Positions 35,821-44,239 of a DNA stretch of 62,954 nucleotides are shown piece after piece; position 1 is the stretch's first letter; every line of letters begins with the position of its first letter. Where the stretch lies: NCBI RefSeq assembly GCF_030651835.1, contig NZ_JAUSBX010000031.1:1-62954 (forward strand), in the 5' to 3' direction. The notes under the pieces were generated by a model. It was not told the origin of the DNA. It ran no database searches and was given only the letters and a program-made list of their open reading frames with translations. This stretch comes from Methylicorpusculum sp. (lineage in GTDB: Bacteria; Pseudomonadota; Gammaproteobacteria; Methylococcales; Methylomonadaceae). The position numbers and the translations under genes are program-made.

Positions 35821-37980
35821 ATGAAAGAAATAAAAGTTCATGTAGGTTATCTTGAAGATGAAAGCTGGATTTTCGAAAGTGTTTTTAATGCATGCGAATT
35901 CGGTTTTATCGTTCTGGACCATAACCAGAATATCGTGACATGGAATCCATGGGTATCCAGGCACTGCGGCTTCGTATTGGAATCGGCATTGGCAAAATCC
36001 TTTACCGAGGTGTTTCCCGAAATTCTTAACGGCAGTTTGGATCGGGCGATTAGAGTGGCTTTATCCCACGGCATGTCATCCTTTATTTCCAGTAACCTGA
36101 ATAAAAAACCCTTGCCGTTAAGATCTATTTTTGGATCGGCAATTCAACAGTCGATTAAGGTCAAACCGCTCAAACGAGCTAACGGTAAGACATTTTGTCT
36201 CATACAAATTGACGATATCAGCTCGATTGCCAATCGTGACAAACAATTGCTGGAACAAGTGTTTGAAACAAAATGCATATCGCAAAAATTGGCGGAAGAA
36301 AAAGAACGGGTTCAAGTCACGCTGGATTCTATTGCCGATGCGGTCATTGTGACCGATGAAAAAGGCATGATTGTTTCTATGAATCCGGTCGCCGAATTAC
36401 TGACCGGAATTTCTGAGGAAGACGCCATAAACCGGTCATGTCTTGATGTTTTCAAATTGATCGACGAGCGTATTCAAACGCCGGTCAAGTGCCCTGTTTG
36501 TGAGTGTCTCAGGCAAAATGCAATCATTACTAATGACAGCGATCATATCCTGCTTAGCGCCGACGGCCAGCGCTATGCAGTCACTGATTCGACAGCGCCT
36601 ATCCGAAATTCGGACGGGCAATTGTTCGGATCCGTCCTGGTTTTTAGAGACGTTACCGAGTCTAGAGCTTTATCGGCCGAGTTAAATTGGCAAGCACTGC
36701 ATGATCCTTTGACCGGTTTGGCCAATCGGCGTGAATTTGAAAGCAGATTGGGTCAGTCACTGGAAAAAGCCAGAACGCTCAAGCAGCGGCATTATTTATT
36801 TTATATGGATCTGGATCAATTTAAAGTAGTTAATGATACCTGCGGGCATGATGCCGGTGATGAGTTGTTGAAGCATATAGGTGCTATTTTTCAGCAGAAA
36901 CTCAGAAAAATAGATTTACTGGCACGCCTGGGTGGTGATGAATTTGGCGTGTTATTGGAAGGTTGTGAAAAGCAGGCGGCTTTAAAAATTGCTCATGCCA
37001 TGCAAAAAGCCATTGAAAATTATCGGTTTATTTGGCATTCGCAGACTTTCAAGATTGGCGTCAGTATCGGTATTACCGAAATTACCGGAAAGGAGGCAAA
37101 AGCCTCGGAAATTTTAAGCGCTGCCGATTCAGCCTGTTATGAAGCGAAAGACAGCGGGCGTAATCGGGTGCATTTTCACGAGTCGGATGAAACCGGAGCG
37201 TCGGCTCATCAGCAGGAAATGCAATGGATTTCACGAATTCAAAATGCGCTGGATAAAGGTCAATTTGAATTGTATGGCCAATGCATTAAAAGCTTGAAGG
37301 CAGTAACGAATATTGCGGGGCATTATGAAGTATTAATTCGGATGCGGGGCAGCAATGGCGAACTAATTCCTCCGGGCGCATTTTTACCTGCGGCTGAACG
37401 GTTCCACTTGATGTCCAGTATAGATCGCTGGGTATTTGATAACGTATTCAATCTCATTGAACATAAAACAGCCGAGGAACTCCCGGTTTTTTCGATTAAT
37501 TTTTCAGGTATGTCCATCTCAAATGATTCCCTGATCGAGCATATTGTTGCGAAATTAGATACATACCCTCATTTGTCCGCTAATTTATGTTTTGAAGTCA
37601 CAGAAACCGCTGCTATTGCCAATCTGGATAAAGCAACGCGGTTTTTTAATGTGTTGAAAGAGAAAAATTGCAAGATTGCCCTGGATGATTTTGGCAGCGG
37701 TTTATCCTCATTTGCTTATCTGAGAAGACTACCGATCGACTATTTAAAAATTGATGGTTATTTTGTAAAAGGCATTGCCGATAATGCTATAGACCGCACT
37801 TTTGTAGAAACCATTAACCAGATAGGCCATGCCATGGGCTTAAAAACAATCGCTGAATTTGCCGAAAATGATGCGATCATTCTGATTTTAGAAGAGCTTG
37901 GAGTGGATTATGCGCAAGGTTATGGTGTCCACGTTCCATATCCTCTGGATAATATTCTTGGCATTCCTCCTGCCGTTTAA
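35821..37980 (+). CDS. PAS-PAS-GGDEF-EAL cyclic-di-GMP signalling protein
   Basis: 719 residues, no clear membrane helix. PAS domains at about 10-110 and 160-275 joined by a coiled coil (about 130-160). The GGDEF domain has the intact GGDEF at 371-375 and the inhibitory I-site R362-K-I-D365 five residues before it, so it should be an active, feedback-controlled diguanylate cyclase. The EAL domain starts E503-V-L rather than EAL and keeps the metal-binding ET, DDFGSG and K-x-D segments; AEGVE is AEFAE. Phosphodiesterase activity is possible but uncertain. It is 9 bp behind the CheC-like gene, forming a three-gene signalling operon. Confidence 0.92.
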   Translation: MKEIKVHVGYLEDESWIFESVFNACEFGFIVLDHNQNIVTWNPWVSRHCGFVLESALAKSFTEVFPEILNGSLDRAIRVALSHGMSSFISSNLNKKPLPLRSIFGSAIQQSIKVKPLKRANGKTFCLIQIDDISSIANRDKQLLEQVFETKCISQKLAEEKERVQVTLDSIADAVIVTDEKGMIVSMNPVAELLTGISEEDAINRSCLDVFKLIDERIQTPVKCPVCECLRQNAIITNDSDHILLSADGQRYAVTDSTAPIRNSDGQLFGSVLVFRDVTESRALSAELNWQALHDPLTGLANRREFESRLGQSLEKARTLKQRHYLFYMDLDQFKVVNDTCGHDAGDELLKHIGAIFQQKLRKIDLLARLGGDEFGVLLEGCEKQAALKIAHAMQKAIENYRFIWHSQTFKIGVSIGITEITGKEAKASEILSAADSACYEAKDSGRNRVHFHESDETGASAHQQEMQWISRIQNALDKGQFELYGQCIKSLKAVTNIAGHYEVLIRMRGSNGELIPPGAFLPAAERFHLMSSIDRWVFDNVFNLIEHKTAEELPVFSINFSGMSISNDSLIEHIVAKLDTYPHLSANLCFEVTETAAIANLDKATRFFNVLKEKNCKIALDDFGSGLSSFAYLRRLPIDYLKIDGYFVKGIADNAIDRTFVETINQIGHAMGLKTIAEFAENDAIILILEELGVDYAQGYGVHVPYPLDNILGIPPAV

Positions 37981-38071
37981 CCGGTTCTGATCAAGTCTTG
38001 GGAAACTTTTTAACGTTAGCTTGGCCGAATTGGTTAAAATATCAATTGTTTTTGTTATTTATCATCCTGAA

Positions 38072-38689
38072 GTGAAACCAACCCTAGAAAATTTAGTTCA
38101 GACGCGTATTCCTACCCGTTACGGCGACTTTGTTTTACATTACTACAGCAACAGCATCGATAATAAAGAGCATGTCGCTTTTGTTAAAGGGCAGGTGGCC
38201 GATCAGTCAGACGTGCTGGTCAGAATGCATTCGGAATGCTTTACCGGAGATGTGTTGGGCTCTCGCCGCTGTGATTGCGGAGAACAACTGGACATGGCAC
38301 TCAAACTTATCAGCGAAGCCGGCAAAGGTGTATTGATTTATTTGCGGCAGGAAGGCCGCGGTATTGGCCTGCTGAAAAAATTGCAGGCTTATAATCTGCA
38401 GGATCAGGGAATGGATACGGTAGACGCCAATATTCATCTGGGACACTTGGCCGATGAACGGGATTATTCAATTGCAGCATTGATTATTCAGGATTTAAAA
38501 ATTGCATCGATCAAGCTGATTACCAACAACCCCAGGAAAATAAAAGACCTGCAAAAATTGGGTATTCAGGTCGCCGGTCGAATCGCCATCGAGCCGTTGT
38601 TTAACCAGGATAATCTGGATTATCTCAAAACCAAGGCGGCAAAAATGGATCATTTGCTGTCACTGCCGGATGATGACAGTGAGCAGTGA
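38072..38689 (+). CDS. ribA: GTP cyclohydrolase II
   Basis: First committed step of riboflavin synthesis, GTP to 2,5-diamino-6-ribosylamino-pyrimidinone phosphate. The zinc cysteines are in HSECFTGDVLGSRRCDCG and the substrate/catalytic motifs YLRQEGRGIGLL and NNPRKI are present. With the GTG at 38072 the protein has 205 residues and the distance to the PTRYGDF motif matches E. coli RibA (196 residues). An in-frame TTG at 38021 would add 17 hydrophobic residues. Neither start has a good Shine-Dalgarno. No FMN riboswitch is seen upstream; a stand-alone ribA outside the rib operon is often a paralogue with special regulation, including by light in LitR systems. Confidence 0.9.
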   Translation: MKPTLENLVQTRIPTRYGDFVLHYYSNSIDNKEHVAFVKGQVADQSDVLVRMHSECFTGDVLGSRRCDCGEQLDMALKLISEAGKGVLIYLRQEGRGIGLLKKLQAYNLQDQGMDTVDANIHLGHLADERDYSIAALIIQDLKIASIKLITNNPRKIKDLQKLGIQVAGRIAIEPLFNQDNLDYLKTKAAKMDHLLSLPDDDSEQ

Positions 38690-38757
38690 ACTGCGCTGAG
38701 TATTCTTAGTGTTGGCTCTGCCGCGTTTCAGCTATCGGCTTGACTCATTTCTACACA

Positions 38758-39930
38758 TCAAACTAAAACCGTTTCTACCAATTTAACCCAATAAGCCACG
38801 CCTACCGGCAACAAGGCATCGTTGAAATCGTAATGCGGATTATGCAGCATACAGCCGTGTGCTGAAGGTCCATTACCAATCCAGATGTAACAGCCCGGAC
38901 GTTCCTTCAGCATGAATGCAAAATCTTCTGAGCCCATGCTGGGCGTGGGTTCTCTATGTATCTGTGCCGCTTCGACCACCGCTGATGCCGCATTCAGCGC
39001 GAATTCGGTAGCATCCGGGGTATTCACCGTTACCGGATATCCTGGATTTTCAGGATTAAAAATAATCTCGCCTTTTATACCCGCGCTTAAACTGATCGAA
39101 TCAACTAAATGGCGTATTTTTCGGGTGATCAGCTCCTGAGTCTCCTCCTTGAAACAACGGAAAGTACCCCTGAGTATCACTTCTCCTGGTAAGGCATTCC
39201 AGGTATTGCCGCCGTGTATTTGGGTGATGCTGACCACTGCCGAATCAGCCGGATCAATGGTTCTGCTCACTATGGTCTGCAGCGCGTTAATCAATTGCGC
39301 CGAGGCGACTATCGCATCGGTGCCTGAGTGCGGCAGGGCTGCGTGGGTTGCATGGCCGGTTAGTTTTATTTCAAAACAATCGAACGCCGCCATCAAGGGT
39401 CCGGACTTGATCGCGAAGTGGCCTTCGGGGATATCGTGAAAATTGTGCATGCCAAACACATAATCAACCGGAAACAACGTGAACAAGCCATCGTCAATCA
39501 TTTGTTTGGCTCCGGCTCGCCCTTCTTCTGCAGGCTGAAAGATAAATACCACAGTACCCTTAAAGTCCGGGTGCCGAGTTAGATAGGAAGCGGCCCCAAG
39601 CAGCATGCTCGTATGTCCGTCATGACCGCAGGCATGCATTTTTCCGTCATGTTTTGATTTATGGGCAAACGCGTTTTGTTCCTGAATAAACAAGGCGTCC
39701 ATATCGGCTCGCAATGCGATGGAGCGCCCTCCTTCTCCTGACGTTAAACGTGCGACCACGCCGGTTTGCCCCAGTCCTTCGTGAACTTCCAGGCCGAATG
39801 AGCGCAATTTCTCAGCAATAAATGCAGCCGTTTCTTTCTCCTCGTAGGCCGTCTCCGGAAACTGATGAAGATGATGCCGCCAGCGCTTCATTTCCTCATG
39901 CATTTCGTTTATGGCGTCGGCGATAGTCAT
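38758..39930 (-). CDS. M20 family amidohydrolase
   Basis: 390 residues, typical for M20D metallopeptidases such as hippurate hydrolase and IAA-amino acid hydrolase. The metal-binding cysteine-histidine pair lies in HACGHDGHTSM; others are ALRADMDAL, PAEEGRAGA and MHNFH. The dimerisation domain insert begins near residue 180 (GHATHAALPHSG). They cleave N-acyl amino acids in the cytosol. Start ATG preceded by GGAGAAA. Single gene; substrate not predictable. Confidence 0.92.
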   Translation of the reverse strand: MTIADAINEMHEEMKRWRHHLHQFPETAYEEKETAAFIAEKLRSFGLEVHEGLGQTGVVARLTSGEGGRSIALRADMDALFIQEQNAFAHKSKHDGKMHACGHDGHTSMLLGAASYLTRHPDFKGTVVFIFQPAEEGRAGAKQMIDDGLFTLFPVDYVFGMHNFHDIPEGHFAIKSGPLMAAFDCFEIKLTGHATHAALPHSGTDAIVASAQLINALQTIVSRTIDPADSAVVSITQIHGGNTWNALPGEVILRGTFRCFKEETQELITRKIRHLVDSISLSAGIKGEIIFNPENPGYPVTVNTPDATEFALNAASAVVEAAQIHREPTPSMGSEDFAFMLKERPGCYIWIGNGPSAHGCMLHNPHYDFNDALLPVGVAYWVKLVETVLV

Positions 39931-40072
39931 TGTGTTTCTCCAAAAGGCTTGTATTGCCAGGCGAGGGTGATTGATTTACTGGAAGTGTGATGATGTATGA
40001 AAAATTAGATCAATAAAAACAATATATTACTTTGCCCTGATAACAAAATAGTAAAAATTTTAAAATAAAAAC

Positions 40073-40124
40073 TTGTTCTCTTTTTGTTCTTTAATTATGA
40101 TTGATAAAAACCAATAGAGAACAA
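40073..40124 (+). promoter_or_regulatory. lexA promoter with GTTC-N7-GTTC LexA operator
   Basis: TTGTTCTC (40073-40080) and TTGTTCTT (40084-40091) are direct repeats 11 bp apart (GTTC-N7-GTTC); a third, inverted copy GAGAACAA lies at 40117-40124. The first repeat overlaps the -35 (TTGTTC, 40073-40078), 17 bp before the -10 TATGAT (40096-40101). No CTGT-N8-ACAG box is present. Autorepression is inferred. Confidence 0.65.
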
Positions 40125-40775
40125 ATGACAATGAATGATTACTCTTTTCTTACCCGTAAACAACAGGACGTGCTCGATTTCTTGCTGGAAAATCAATCGC
40201 ATTTTGTCCAACCTCCAACGCTGGATGAATTATGCCTTGCCATGGGGCTTAAATCACGCGGTTCGTTACATAAGCATATACAAGGTCTTATTCAGGCAGG
40301 ACTTGTTGAAGCACCAAACCGCAAACAGCGGGGTGTCCGCCTCACTAAACTGGCTTTAAAAACGCAATCTGCCGCTTTAATTGATGATTTGGGTGTGCCG
40401 TTTGTTGGCGCTATAGCCGCCGGGGTTCCGATAGAAGCGGTGGAAAATGTCGAATATATGCAGGTGCCGGCCCAGTTAAAAACAGAAAACCGTTGTTATA
40501 TCCTGCAAGTCAGGGGGGACTCGATGATCGATGATGGCATATTGGATGGCGACTGGGTGGTCATTGAACAACGCAATCATGCCAATAACGGAGATATTGT
40601 AGTTGCCTTGATCGACAAAACGGAAGCGACGCTGAAACATATTCTGCAAACGCCCCGTGAAACTATTTTGATTCCTGCCAATCAAACCCTGCAACCTATG
40701 CATTTTCAGCCTCATCAGGTAGAGGTTCAGGGTATTTTGGTGGGTCAGATGCGAAGTTATACAAAAAAGTTGTAA
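40125..40775 (+). CDS. lexA: LexA-family SOS repressor
   Basis: 216 residues from the ATG at 40125 (an ATG at 40131 is also possible). N-terminal winged helix (TRKQQDVLDFLLENQ...GLKSRGSLHKHIQGLIQAG), then the autoproteolytic S24 domain with scissile A99-G100 (AIAAGVPI), catalytic S133 (RGDSMIDDG) and K171 (EATLKHILQ). RecA-ssDNA triggers self-cleavage and derepression of DNA-repair genes. Its recognition helix (SRGSLHKHIQ) differs from E. coli (SPNAAEEHL) and resembles alphaproteobacterial LexA, matching the GTTC-type operator found just upstream. Whether another LexA of E. coli type exists in this genome is unknown. Confidence 0.9.
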   Translation: MTMNDYSFLTRKQQDVLDFLLENQSHFVQPPTLDELCLAMGLKSRGSLHKHIQGLIQAGLVEAPNRKQRGVRLTKLALKTQSAALIDDLGVPFVGAIAAGVPIEAVENVEYMQVPAQLKTENRCYILQVRGDSMIDDGILDGDWVVIEQRNHANNGDIVVALIDKTEATLKHILQTPRETILIPANQTLQPMHFQPHQVEVQGILVGQMRSYTKKL

Positions 40776-40823
40776 TGCTTGAATTCCGAAGTTTTGTTTC
40801 TGATAACTTAAGAGGAAATGACA

Positions 40824-40973
40824 ATGATGCCACGTACACATATGCAAGATCAGGTACATGACCGTATTAAAGATATCATGGGTGAGAAACGTCTGACTGT
40901 TCAGGAGGTTGCTCAACATTTAACCAACCTGGCGGTTATCGTTGTATTCTTGTTGATAGGTCTGAATTGGTGA
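40824..40973 (+). CDS. Small membrane peptide gene behind lexA
   Basis: 49 residues: a basic, hydrophilic first half (HMQDQVHDRIKDIMGEK) and a single C-terminal hydrophobic helix (LTNLAVIVVFLLIGLNW). AGAGGA at 40811-40816 is a good Shine-Dalgarno for the ATG at 40824. It begins 48 bp after lexA with no terminator between, so it is probably cotranscribed and SOS-inducible. Size and shape recall SOS-induced division inhibitors (SidA, YneA), but there is no sequence basis to name it. Its end overlaps the opposite-strand HD-GYP gene by 54 bp. Confidence 0.55.
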   Translation: MMPRTHMQDQVHDRIKDIMGEKRLTVQEVAQHLTNLAVIVVFLLIGLNW

Positions 40974-42278
40974 ATACTGCCTGGACGACCTGCAGGCTAA
41001 AAATGCGCTTGCGGGTCGACATATAACGCTGAGTAGTCCTCTCTGGTAATACCGATTAATATCGATATTGTAAGTTTCGGGCCGGACAATTTTTCTTATC
41101 GAATAGTTGTGGCCGGTGGCGTCCAGATCCAGTTTTGTCAGATCAATCAGGCGTTCCCTTACCGGTTTTTTATTTTCATTCAATAGCAGGATGATTTTTG
41201 GACGGATCTTGGCTTTGGGGTTTACTTCAACGACAATGCCGACTTCTCCTGTATTCATCTCCACAATGCTTCCTGCTGGATAAATTCCGAGACATTCAAT
41301 AAATTTTATCGTTAACGCGGAATCAAGGTGAGTTCCGCTGACTTTTGTCATCACGCTGATGGTCTCAAGATGCGTCCTGCCGTTTTGATAGACACGATCA
41401 CTGCTGATGGCATCGTACATATCTACAATCGAAACGATACGGGTGAACGGCGATATCTCATTATCAGTCAATTTCCTAGGATAGCCGTTACCATCCAGGC
41501 GTTCATGATGGGAGTATGCAACATCAATAGCGCCGCCGTACATACCGGGAGATGACATGAGCAACTTCCATCCCATCGTCGTATGGCTTTGCATGATGGT
41601 CATTTCTTCAGGGGTCAGCTTTCCTGGTTTATTCAGGATATCCAGAGGGACGCGCATCTTGCCCATATCATGCATCATCCCGCAAAACCCCAGGTTATGT
41701 AATTCACTGATCGGAAGATGGATATGTCGTCCCAAGGCAATGGCAAAGATGCAGACGTTCATGGAATGTTGAGCCGTGTATTCATCGCGATTTTTTAATT
41801 GTGTCATCCAGATCAACGCATCGGGTGAATTGATGACGCTTTCCACGCATTCGGCGACGGCCTGTTTTGCCAGTTCGGTATTGATCGTTCCAACCAGTTG
41901 AACCTGCTGCATGAAGCTTTTGATCAGGCTACTGGTTTTACGATGGACATACTCGGCATTCTTGATTTCCTGGGCAAAAGTCGAGTGCTTTTCAGGGGGG
42001 GGCAGCTTTTCCAGATAGCCTTTGGAGTAAGCCGTATCTTTGGAATACGCAGGAGGAATTTTTGCCTGTTTGGTGATATCGATGAACACGGAGTCACATT
42101 GGCTTTGAACGGCCTCTATGTCATCTTCGTTCTTTAACTCAAAACCCTGAAATACAAAACTGGTTTCAAGCCAGGGTCTGTCAAGCATTGATACATACAT
42201 GCCGACTTTTAGGTCTTTTACATTAATTTCTATCAAGTCGATGGATGTTGCAAATAAATCAAGGTCTGATTCATTCAT
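40920..42278 (-). CDS. HD-GYP domain cyclic-di-GMP phosphodiesterase (DUF3391-HD-GYP)
   Basis: 452 residues. An N-terminal DUF3391 domain (about 10-130, begins LIEINVKDLKVGMYV) is followed by an HD-GYP domain with the metal-binding HDMGKMRVP and the HHERLDGNGYP signature. HD-GYP enzymes break c-di-GMP to GMP via pGpG. The metal ligands look complete, so activity is likely. The C-terminal 30 residues are poorly conserved and overlap the small gene behind lexA. On the minus strand TATAAT at 42329-42324, 45 bp before the ATG, is a candidate -10. Confidence 0.9.
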   Translation of the reverse strand: MNESDLDLFATSIDLIEINVKDLKVGMYVSMLDRPWLETSFVFQGFELKNEDDIEAVQSQCDSVFIDITKQAKIPPAYSKDTAYSKGYLEKLPPPEKHSTFAQEIKNAEYVHRKTSSLIKSFMQQVQLVGTINTELAKQAVAECVESVINSPDALIWMTQLKNRDEYTAQHSMNVCIFAIALGRHIHLPISELHNLGFCGMMHDMGKMRVPLDILNKPGKLTPEEMTIMQSHTTMGWKLLMSSPGMYGGAIDVAYSHHERLDGNGYPRKLTDNEISPFTRIVSIVDMYDAISSDRVYQNGRTHLETISVMTKVSGTHLDSALTIKFIECLGIYPAGSIVEMNTGEVGIVVEVNPKAKIRPKIILLLNENKKPVRERLIDLTKLDLDATGHNYSIRKIVRPETYNIDINRYYQRGLLSVICRPASAFLACRSSRQYSPIQTYQQEYNDNRQVG

Positions 42279-42574
42279 AAAGTTGTAATACCTTTGCCGT
42301 TGACAGCATTAGAAAAAACTAAATTATAGGCAACTACTCGAAAATTGAATGTTAATGTCCTTAGAATTTTATTGGTGGCATACGGTTGCGAAAATCAGTA
42401 GTGCCAACCAGAAAAGTGCCGCAGTTTAATCTATTGATATATAGGTATTATTTTAAATGAATGACGAAGATAGGTTAAATGGCTTTTCGTTCAATAGTTT
42501 GGGCAAATCAACTGAGAAAAAGTGAGGGTCCAGGTTCAGGCAGATACCTTTACCTTTGAGTCAGTGAGAAAAAC

Positions 42575-43564
42575 CTACAACCAGCCGGATCGCTTCAAGC
42601 GTAAAAATAACAGCAAGCTGGCAAAGATGACGCCGCCGATCAGCAAGGGGTAGCTGTAAGTCCATTCCAGCTCCGGCATATGTTTGAAGTTCATGCCGTA
42701 CCAACTAAATACCATGGTTGGAATTGCCAAAATTGCGCCCCAGCCGGCAAGCCGTTTAACCACTTCGTTTTGTCTGACGGTGACAAAAGTCAGATGCACA
42801 TGCATGGCTGCGATCAGCATTTCGCGCATGCTTTCAATGGCGCGGTCAATCCGTTTGATATGATCGGCGATATCCCGAAAATACAATCGCACGTCTTTGG
42901 GGATGTCGACATTATGAAAATGCATCAAGACATTGCAAATATCTATCACGGGTAAAATCACGCCTTGCATTTGCAGCAATTCGCGTTTTAATTCGTACAA
43001 ACCCTCCATGGTCTGAAGGCTGGGATGATGCTGAAAAATGGCCGATTCAAGTGTATCAAACCGTGTCTGTAGGCCTTCCAGCACCGGAACATAGTTGTCG
43101 ACGATAAAATCCATGATGGCGTAAAGAGCAAAACCGGGGCCTTTGGCTAATTGAAGCGGTGACGCTTCGCAGCGTGCCCGGATTTTGTTGTGGCTTAATG
43201 TAGAGCCATGGCGAACCGTAACCAGAAAATGATTGCCGACAAAAAAATGGGTTTCCCCGAAATCGACACAGTCATCCCCGAGACTTGCGGTATGCAATAC
43301 GATAAAAAGGGAATCGCCGTATTCCTCGATTTTTGGCCGTTGATGAGCGGACAGTGCATCTTCTACTGCCAGATCATGCAGCCCAAATTCTTCCTGAATC
43401 TTGCCGAGCAAAGCGGCATCGAGTTCGCGTAAGCCAAGCCATACAAATGTATCGGGCTGTTTGATCACTTCGCTAATGTCTTCGATGCCGATATCGCCTA
43501 AGCTGACACCTCGTTGATAAGCTACGCATTTCATAACCATGTTGTTATCGATAGTATCGTTCAA
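42575..43564 (-). CDS. corA: CorA family Mg2+/Co2+ transporter
   Basis: 329 residues. A large cytosolic N-terminal domain (about 1-265) with the long stalk helix is followed by two C-terminal membrane helices; the loop between them carries YGMNFKHMPEL, the GMN motif that selects Mg2+. CorA is a pentameric Mg2+ channel, gated by cytosolic Mg2+. Its presence with MgtE in the same window gives two independent Mg2+ systems. Monocistronic. Confidence 0.93.
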   Translation of the reverse strand: MNDTIDNNMVMKCVAYQRGVSLGDIGIEDISEVIKQPDTFVWLGLRELDAALLGKIQEEFGLHDLAVEDALSAHQRPKIEEYGDSLFIVLHTASLGDDCVDFGETHFFVGNHFLVTVRHGSTLSHNKIRARCEASPLQLAKGPGFALYAIMDFIVDNYVPVLEGLQTRFDTLESAIFQHHPSLQTMEGLYELKRELLQMQGVILPVIDICNVLMHFHNVDIPKDVRLYFRDIADHIKRIDRAIESMREMLIAAMHVHLTFVTVRQNEVVKRLAGWGAILAIPTMVFSWYGMNFKHMPELEWTYSYPLLIGGVIFASLLLFLRLKRSGWL

Positions 43565-43637
43565 GAACAGTTTCCTATTGGTGGTTTGGCAGATGCTTGC
43601 GCAGTCTATTTTACAATCGATGGATTGTAACGTTAAT

Positions 43638-43740
43638 GTAACTACTCGCCCACTTTGAATTGAGGGCGTAGGCGCTTGATTTCAAAAGACACATCAATAC
43701 GTCCCTGTTACAGAAGCCTTTTCAATTAACTACCTACATC
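43638..43740. mobile_element. Family A miniature element, copy 2
   Basis: Begins GTAACTACTCGCCCACTTTG, then GGGCGTAGGCG and, inverted relative to copy 1, the TACAGAAGCCTTTTCAATTA core, ending ACTACCTACATCC. More diverged than the copies at 16 and 49880. Confidence 0.7.
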
Positions 43741-43787
43741 CAATAAAAGGCAGATACGCGTTAATTTCTATTGATGCTAATAATCCG

Positions 43788-43945
43788 GCAATTTCCCCTT
43801 TGGAAAAAGGGAAACGTAAGTTTTGCGAGGATGTTGGCAGCAGGGATGCTGCCGTCAAGCCCTCATGGATGGGTTTACGACGCTTCTTGCAAGGCTTACG
43901 GTACACCTCAAAGCTACAAAAAAGCTCAAACTGGAAATTGCTGAG
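43788..43945. mobile_element. Family B miniature element, copy 3
   Basis: Ends GGCAATTTCCCCTTTGG and (read inward) CTCAGCAATTTCCAGTTTG; centre GAGGATGTTGGCAGCAGGGA then TGCTGCCGTCAAG and GGGTTTACGACG. About 158 bp, non-coding. Arranged head to tail with copy 4. Confidence 0.8.
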
Positions 43946-43992
43946 CCGAAGAAACTCGCTGTTGGTATTAAAAGTAACAAACCGCCATAATG

Positions 43993-44158
43993 CAGCAATT
44001 CCCAGTTTGATGATAATAAAGGGTAGGCGTAAGCTTTGCGGGGATATCGGCAGCAGGGATGCTGCCGTCAAGCCTCCACGGATGGATCTACGGCGTTCCT
44101 CGCAAGGCTTTCGCCTACCCTCCAAGCCACATTAAAAGTTCAAACTGGCAATTGCTGG
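43993..44158. mobile_element. Family B miniature element, copy 4
   Basis: Ends CAGCAATTCCCAGTTTGA and (read inward) CCAGCAATTGCCAGTTTGA; centre GGCAGCAGGGATGCTGCCGT and GGATCTACGGCGTTCCTCGC. About 166 bp and the best-preserved copy of the five. Confidence 0.8.
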
Positions 44159-44239
44159 CCATAATGCAACGTCTTTACTTTTTATCAGGTTGGAGCATTA
44201 AAAGCTGCTATCGGTCTGTTTATCTCAACGAGGAACTGC

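Larger units (their letters stand above)
43565..44239. other. Repeat cluster between corA and the SulP gene
   Basis: 675 bp consisting almost wholly of three miniature elements: one family A and two family B copies, with short unique spacers. Short reading frames here are element internal and not genes. The SulP promoter should lie in the last 80 bp. Confidence 0.7.

Noticed and set aside
37981-38071. FMN riboswitch before ribA
   Set aside because: The region is too short and lacks the conserved RFN blocks.
42333-42355. CAACTACTCG followed by AAAATTGAATG as another family A copy
   Set aside because: Only about ten bases match the element end and no core is present.
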